From Prevotella sp. UBA4341 (GTDB lineage Bacteria > Bacteroidota > Bacteroidia > Bacteroidales > Bacteroidaceae), in the NCBI GenBank assembly GCA_002393705.1, contig DGTH01000048.1, forward strand, positions 1,080 through 11,196: a stretch of DNA of 10,117 nt, read 5' to 3'. Shown piece by piece: positions 6,604 through 10,117 of the stretch (position 1 is its first letter; the number at the start of each line of letters is the position of its first letter). The notes below the pieces were generated by a model. The model worked only from the letters and a program-made list of their open reading frames with translations. It was not told the origin of the DNA and did not search any database. The translations under genes were made by a program, and so were the position numbers.

Positions 6604-6652
6604 CTGCACATCCTTGCACAAAACGTGCAATTTGTGCAGCTTTTCCTTGCAC
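6604..6652. promoter_or_regulatory. Nested TGCAC/GTGCA dyad, candidate operator
   Basis: Five copies of a hexamer occur within 49 bp: CTGCAC (6604-6609), TTGCAC (6614-6619), GTGCAA (6625-6630), GTGCAG (6634-6639) and TTGCAC (6647-6652). The first four form two concentric inverted repeats centred near 6622. TGCACAAA (6615-6622) also pairs perfectly with TTTGTGCA (6631-6638). It lies about 60 bp upstream of the FadL -7 box and about 105-120 bp upstream of the pectin operon -7 box. This arrangement suggests cooperative binding of a dimeric regulator acting on either or both promoters. The regulator is not in the window. Confidence 0.6.
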
Positions 6653-6733
6653 ATTTTGAAAGGTTTTGAGCAAAAGCGAAGGTGTAAAACGGACATTATT
6701 GAAATCGTTTACGTCTAAAAAAGCTCCGCTTCC

Positions 6734-6764
6734 TTGGTCTTTATATAAATAATGCGTAATTTTG
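6734..6764 (+). promoter_or_regulatory. Pectin operon promoter (-33 TTG, -7 TAATTTTG)
   Basis: TAATTTTG at 6757-6764 fits TAnnTTTG, and TTG at 6734-6736 lies 20 bp upstream, within the usual 19-21 bp. The start point would be near 6770, giving an unstructured leader of about 37 nt rich in A and C with three AATCA units. Such A-rich leaders are usual for translation initiation in Bacteroidota. Confidence 0.7.
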
Positions 6765-6806
6765 CAGCAAATCTTTAGTACTAATCAAATCAAATCAAAC
6801 AAAACA

Positions 6807-7166
6807 ATGAAACGACATCTTTTAGCATTCAGTTGTCTGCTGATGAGCCTCGGTGCCATGGCAGACGACGTGCAGACGGTGACCGTGGGCGGTACGACCG
6901 TCAACAAGACCGTGACGAAAATCACCTTCAGCGGCAACGATGTTATCCTGCACTTCAGCGACAACACCACGCAGACGGCTGGTCTGGATGACAATGTGAA
7001 CATTGCCTTCGACCTCGGAGCTACGTACATTGACGTGACGAAAGCCACGACTCCTCTTCAGGACAATAAGGTTTATAACCTGCGCGGACAGTACGTGGGC
7101 AGCGAGCTCAGCGGACTCAGCAAGGGCGTGTATATCGTGAACGGTAAGAAAGTACTGGTGAAGTAA
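6807..7166 (+). CDS. Small secreted protein with T9SS-type C-terminal signature
   Basis: A 119-residue protein. The ATG at 6807 is chosen because it begins a normal signal peptide, MKRHLLAFSCLLMSLGAMA, cleaved before DD; the upstream in-frame TTG at 6762 would lie inside the promoter. Mature residues 20-75 resemble the short beta module VTKITFSGNDVILHFSDNTTQ found in many Prevotella surface proteins. Residues 89-119 (VYNLRGQYV, a Leu/Gly turn, LSKGVYIVNGKKVLVK) match the end of T9SS sorting domains, which direct cargo through the outer membrane for surface anchoring. Such domains normally follow a large enzyme, but here only about 50 residues precede it. No catalytic motif is seen. It is the first gene of an operon; the pectate lyase starts 18 bp after its stop. 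It may be a surface anchor, adaptor or decoy, or a relic of a deleted enzyme. The T9SS assignment is strong by pattern; the role is unknown. Confidence 0.8.
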   Translation: MKRHLLAFSCLLMSLGAMADDVQTVTVGGTTVNKTVTKITFSGNDVILHFSDNTTQTAGLDDNVNIAFDLGATYIDVTKATTPLQDNKVYNLRGQYVGSELSGLSKGVYIVNGKKVLVK

Positions 7167-7184
7167 AAAAAAGCTATAGGAATA

Positions 7185-10025
7185 ATGAAGAAACTTACAT
7201 ACATCCTGTCTGCCGTAGCCCTGCTGCTCGGTATGAACGCCAGTGCACAGACAAAGTCGTGGGACTTCTCCTCAGTCAATGCTGCCGACCAGGCCAACCT
7301 GAATGCCGACACTCAGAACTGGGAGTATGAGTCGGCCAACAACCGCTGGAAGAACAAGGTGGCCCAAAGCGACGGCCCGCTCATGGCTAACGGCCAGGAG
7401 TTGCAGTTCTCGCAGGGACTGACCTTCGTGCTGGACGATGCCGACCGCGTGCGCGTAGATAATAAGAAAGGTAGCCTGACGCTGAACAACAAGAACGCCA
7501 AACTGACCATTCACAACCTGAAGGCCGGCGACGTGCTGACCATTGAGTGCCAGTCGTCAAGCGGCTCGACGGCCCGTAAGATAGAAGCCACGAACCTCTG
7601 GGCTGCCACGTCGCAGGATTTTGCGGAATCTACCAGCCGACAGCAGAATAAGGGAACCGTAGTGGCCGATGGCGACGTGACGCTGAACTCCACGGGCGGC
7701 ATGTACGTCTATAAGATATCCATTGACGGAGCTTCGACGGGGCCTACTGACCCCACCGACCCCACCGACAACGATGTCGATCTCTACTCGGTAGGCCAGA
7801 GCAGCGTGATGAATCAGGCTGTGCTCACCCTCAGCGACGGCAGCAAGCGCTACTACAACACGGGAAGTGTATCGAGCATTGACGTCGATGGAACCGTCAT
7901 CAAGGTCAACCAGAATGTAGGCACCGACCTGTTTACGAATAAGGTTGAGGATATCAGCTTCACCAAGGGCACGCCCGTCGATGGCGGCCAGGAGGGTGTC
8001 TATAGCAACGAGAGCGGCAAGGTGCGCATCAACGAAGCCAAGGGCTGGCTGGAATCGGCTTACGTAAGGTTCAGCTTCTTTGAGGGTGCAGCCTCTTATA
8101 ACGTCTATGTAAAGGGTGGCAACTACAGCAACTATACCAAGATAGACAACCAGCTCGTGCGCAAATACAGCAACTACGGACGTGCCGACATGGTGGGTCT
8201 GACGGCTGGCGACTATACACTGAAGATTGTGCCCGTCAATGCTGACGGCGCAGAAATGACCGACGCTGCCAACGAGGCCACACAGCTCATCGTGAAGAAC
8301 TACGACCGCACGGGCTATGCCCACTTTGGCTACACGGGCGTGGGTGCCTACAACGACGACGGTTCGCTGAAGTCGAACGCCAAGGTGTTCTACGTCACCA
8401 GCCAGACGGCCAAGACCATCACCACCACCGTGGCCGGCGCCGAGACGAACCCCTGCGTAGGCTTGCAGGCAATTATTGCAGGCTATGAGAAGGGTGGCGA
8501 CACCACGCCTATCGCCTTCCGCTTCATCGGAAAAATCAGCAAGGAAGACCTCGACTTCTTAGGCAGCTCTTCAGAGGGTATCCAGGTGAAGGGCCGTAGA
8601 GCTGACTCAGAGATGAACATGACCTTCGAGGGCATTGGCGACGATGCTACACTCTTTGGCTTCGGATTCCTCATCCGCAACTGTAAGAGCGTGGAGTTCC
8701 GCAACTTTGCCAACATTCGCTGCATGGACGATGGACTGTCGTTGGACACCGACAATTCCAACATCTGGATTCATAACCTTGACTTGTTCTACGGCAAGCA
8801 TGGTTCTGGAGACCACGAGAAGGGCGACGGTATGGTTGACGTGAAGAGTGACTCCAAGTATGTCACCGTCAGCTACTGCCACTACTGGGATACTGGTAAA
8901 ACCAATATGTTCGGCATGAAGGATGAGTCGGGGCCCAACTATATCTCCTACCACCACAACTGGTTCGACCACTCTGACTCCCGCCATCCGCGCGTACGTA
9001 CCATGAGCGTCCACGTATGGAACAACTACTTCGACAACGTGGCCAAGTATGGCGTAGGTGCAACCTCTGGTGCCAGCGTGTTCGTGGAGAACAACTACTT
9101 CCTGAACACCAAGAAACCCATCCTCTCCAGCAACCAGGGTACTGACGCTTTAGGCAGCGGCACCTTCTCAGGCGAGGACGGCGGCATGATTAAGGCCTTC
9201 GGCAACTACTTCGACCGTACGGCCAAGAACTTCCGCTACTATACGCAGAACGCTCCCGCCTCTACGGGCTACGACGCTTACGAGACCACCACGCGCGACG
9301 AGCAGGTACCGGCTACCGAGAAGACCGTCAAGGGCGGTACGACCTATAACAACTTCGACACCAACAGCAGCCAGATATACAGCTACACGCCCGATGCAGC
9401 TGCCGACGTGCCCGGCATCGTCATGGGCTACTGGGGCGCAGGCCGTCTGAACCACGGCGACTTCACCTACACCTTCGCCGACAACGTGGGTAACGACGAC
9501 GCTGACTCAGAATACGACACAGCTCTGGGTGGCCTGCTCGACAGCTATCGTTCTGACTTTGCAGGCTTCTTCGGCGACGAGAACGGCCAAGGTGAAGGCG
9601 GCGGTGAAGGCGGCGGTGAAGGCGGCGGCGACAATCCCCAGCCCACGCCTGACGGCGTCATCGTCGGTTCGTTCGACGGTGCTCCCTCTAACTCCATGTT
9701 CACCGTTGGTGGTGACTATGGCGACGGAAAGATTACCTACAACGGTACTTATTATAAGAAAGGTGTCAAGATGAACAGCAACGGCTCCATCACCTTCACG
9801 CCGCAGAAGAACTACCAGATGACCATCGTCATGGCTACTTCCAAGTCCGGTCGTGACGTGATGATTAATGGTGAGACGACGACCGTCAGCGGTACTGAGA
9901 ACACTGAAGGCAAGTACTACGAGCTGCAGCCCATAGCCATTACGGCCGGTACGCAGTACCAGCTGAAAAAGGGCAGCCAGGAGGGTATCGTGATGCTCGT
10001 CATCCTGACTCCAGTTGAGGAATAA
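7185..10025 (+). CDS. Secreted multidomain family 1 pectate lyase
   Basis: A 946-residue pectate lyase, which cleaves de-esterified pectin by Ca2+-dependent beta-elimination. Signal peptide MKKLTYILSAVALLLGMNASA. The N-terminal beta-rich module (about 23-183) starts SWDFSS, followed by a Pro-Thr-Asp linker (186-197), a short strand module (198-268), a fibronectin-III-like domain (about 273-370) and the PL1 beta-helix (about 385-795). Catalytic-region landmarks are D515-D516 and D521, NIWIHNLDLFYGKHGSGD (526-543), DGMVD (548-552, candidate Ca2+ ligands D548 and D552), VTVSYCHYWDTGK and RHPRVR (600-605), the RxPxxR motif carrying the catalytic arginine. WIHN replaces the plant/Erwinia WIDH, as I recall for Bacteroidota members. 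A Gly-Glu linker (803-815) leads to a C-terminal carbohydrate-binding-like module (about 821-946). There is no T9SS C-terminal domain and no lipobox, so location (periplasmic, secreted or surface) is open. Confidence 0.93.
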   Translation: MKKLTYILSAVALLLGMNASAQTKSWDFSSVNAADQANLNADTQNWEYESANNRWKNKVAQSDGPLMANGQELQFSQGLTFVLDDADRVRVDNKKGSLTLNNKNAKLTIHNLKAGDVLTIECQSSSGSTARKIEATNLWAATSQDFAESTSRQQNKGTVVADGDVTLNSTGGMYVYKISIDGASTGPTDPTDPTDNDVDLYSVGQSSVMNQAVLTLSDGSKRYYNTGSVSSIDVDGTVIKVNQNVGTDLFTNKVEDISFTKGTPVDGGQEGVYSNESGKVRINEAKGWLESAYVRFSFFEGAASYNVYVKGGNYSNYTKIDNQLVRKYSNYGRADMVGLTAGDYTLKIVPVNADGAEMTDAANEATQLIVKNYDRTGYAHFGYTGVGAYNDDGSLKSNAKVFYVTSQTAKTITTTVAGAETNPCVGLQAIIAGYEKGGDTTPIAFRFIGKISKEDLDFLGSSSEGIQVKGRRADSEMNMTFEGIGDDATLFGFGFLIRNCKSVEFRNFANIRCMDDGLSLDTDNSNIWIHNLDLFYGKHGSGDHEKGDGMVDVKSDSKYVTVSYCHYWDTGKTNMFGMKDESGPNYISYHHNWFDHSDSRHPRVRTMSVHVWNNYFDNVAKYGVGATSGASVFVENNYFLNTKKPILSSNQGTDALGSGTFSGEDGGMIKAFGNYFDRTAKNFRYYTQNAPASTGYDAYETTTRDEQVPATEKTVKGGTTYNNFDTNSSQIYSYTPDAAADVPGIVMGYWGAGRLNHGDFTYTFADNVGNDDADSEYDTALGGLLDSYRSDFAGFFGDENGQGEGGGEGGGEGGGDNPQPTPDGVIVGSFDGAPSNSMFTVGGDYGDGKITYNGTYYKKGVKMNSNGSITFTPQKNYQMTIVMATSKSGRDVMINGETTTVSGTENTEGKYYELQPIAITAGTQYQLKKGSQEGIVMLVILTPVEE
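9591..9629 (+). repeat. 12-bp tandem repeat coding the Gly-Glu linker
   Basis: GGTGAAGGCGGC is repeated three times in perfect tandem (9591-9626), followed by a partial fourth unit GGC. It encodes GEGG three times between the catalytic beta-helix and the C-terminal module. Because the unit is a multiple of three, gain or loss of copies would change linker length without breaking the frame. Confidence 0.85.
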
Positions 10026-10045
10026 GTCATAACCCCCTATACAAA

Positions 10046-10089
10046 GCAACCGCCCGCGCTTGGTTCTGAAGTGCGGGCGGTTGCTTTTT
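10046..10089 (+). terminator. Strong intrinsic terminator closing the pectate-lyase operon
   Basis: A perfect 12-bp GC-rich stem GCAACCGCCCGC (10046-10057) / GCGGGCGGTTGC (10073-10084) with a 15-nt loop is followed by TTTTT (10085-10089). It begins 21 bp after the lyase stop codon at 10025. An AAA directly before the stem gives modest minus-strand activity too. The remaining bases 10090-10117 hold no recognisable feature. Confidence 0.92.
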
Positions 10090-10117
10090 ACATAGGATGA
10101 GGGCTACTTCACTGTAA

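Larger units (their letters stand above)
6475..6806. other. Divergent intergenic regulatory region (332 bp)
   Basis: AT-rich DNA between the FadL-like gene and the pectate-lyase operon. From left to right it holds the FadL leader, the FadL -7 box (6535-6542, minus), a dyad CTTAA/TTAAG with a 6-bp spacer (6581-6596), the nested TGCAC/GTGCA dyad (6604-6652), a minor imperfect dyad GTAAAAC (6684-6690) / CGTTTAC (6706-6712), a short AAGC-TCC-GCTT repeat (6721-6731), the plus-strand promoter (6734-6764), and a leader with three tandem AATCA units (6783-6797). No open frame of interest was seen. Confidence 0.75.

Noticed and set aside
6807..6860. A lipoprotein signal in the small secreted protein because of Cys10.
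   Set aside because: The residues before the Cys (AFS) do not form a lipobox, and a standard signal-peptidase I site (AMA before DD) is present further on.
7557..8324. A 255-codon minus-strand open frame inside the pectate-lyase gene.
   Set aside because: It is antisense to a well-supported multidomain enzyme, with no initiation context or recognisable domain.
10090..10117. A short ATG-to-TAA frame at 10097-10117.
   Set aside because: It has six codons only, no signal for initiation, and lies directly behind a terminator at the window edge.

Overview
The window looks like a chromosomal segment of a Bacteroidota organism, most likely a Prevotella-type (Prevotellaceae) gut or rumen bacterium. 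Three things suggest this: a GldN/PorN component of the type IX secretion system (T9SS), several copies of the Bacteroidota -7 promoter element TAnnTTTG with A-rich leaders in place of Shine-Dalgarno sites, and a secreted protein ending in a T9SS-like C-terminal signature typical of Prevotella surface proteins. Family calls come from reading the translated sequence; no database search was run.

Layout. (1) At 2-1634 lies the 3' part of gldN/porN, open at the left edge, followed 31 bp later by a small outer-membrane beta-barrel gene and a strong intrinsic terminator. (2) At 1709-2474 a second small beta-barrel gene has its own textbook promoter and terminator, and is visibly more AT-rich than its neighbours. 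(3) At 2478-4767 lies priA, the replication-restart helicase. Its -7 box ends five bases before the ATG, so the mRNA may be leaderless. It also carries an in-frame palindromic GC-rich insertion. (4) At 4768-4956 a 189-bp convergent gap holds a -7-like box, a small inverted repeat and a perfect 14-bp hairpin. (5) At 4957-6474 on the minus strand is an OmpP1/FadL-type outer-membrane transporter. (6) At 6475-6806 a 332-bp divergent regulatory region contains two opposing promoters and a striking nested TGCAC/GTGCA dyad between them. (7) At 6807-10025 is a two-gene operon: a 119-aa secreted protein that is little more than a T9SS-type C-terminal domain, then a 946-residue multidomain family 1 pectate lyase, closed by a strong terminator at 10046-10089. 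The last 28 bases hold nothing I can identify.

How the genes fit together. The left end belongs to the cell-envelope export machinery, with GldN/PorN part of the T9SS periplasmic ring. The right end is a pectin-degradation operon whose first product carries a T9SS-like end, while the large enzyme itself lacks one. priA and the two beta-barrel genes are housekeeping or envelope genes with independent transcription. I see no mobile element, CRISPR array, tRNA or rRNA. The least explained features are the in-frame repeat in priA, the nested dyad upstream of the pectin operon, the near-cargo-less CTD protein, and the hairpin region between priA and the FadL-like gene.
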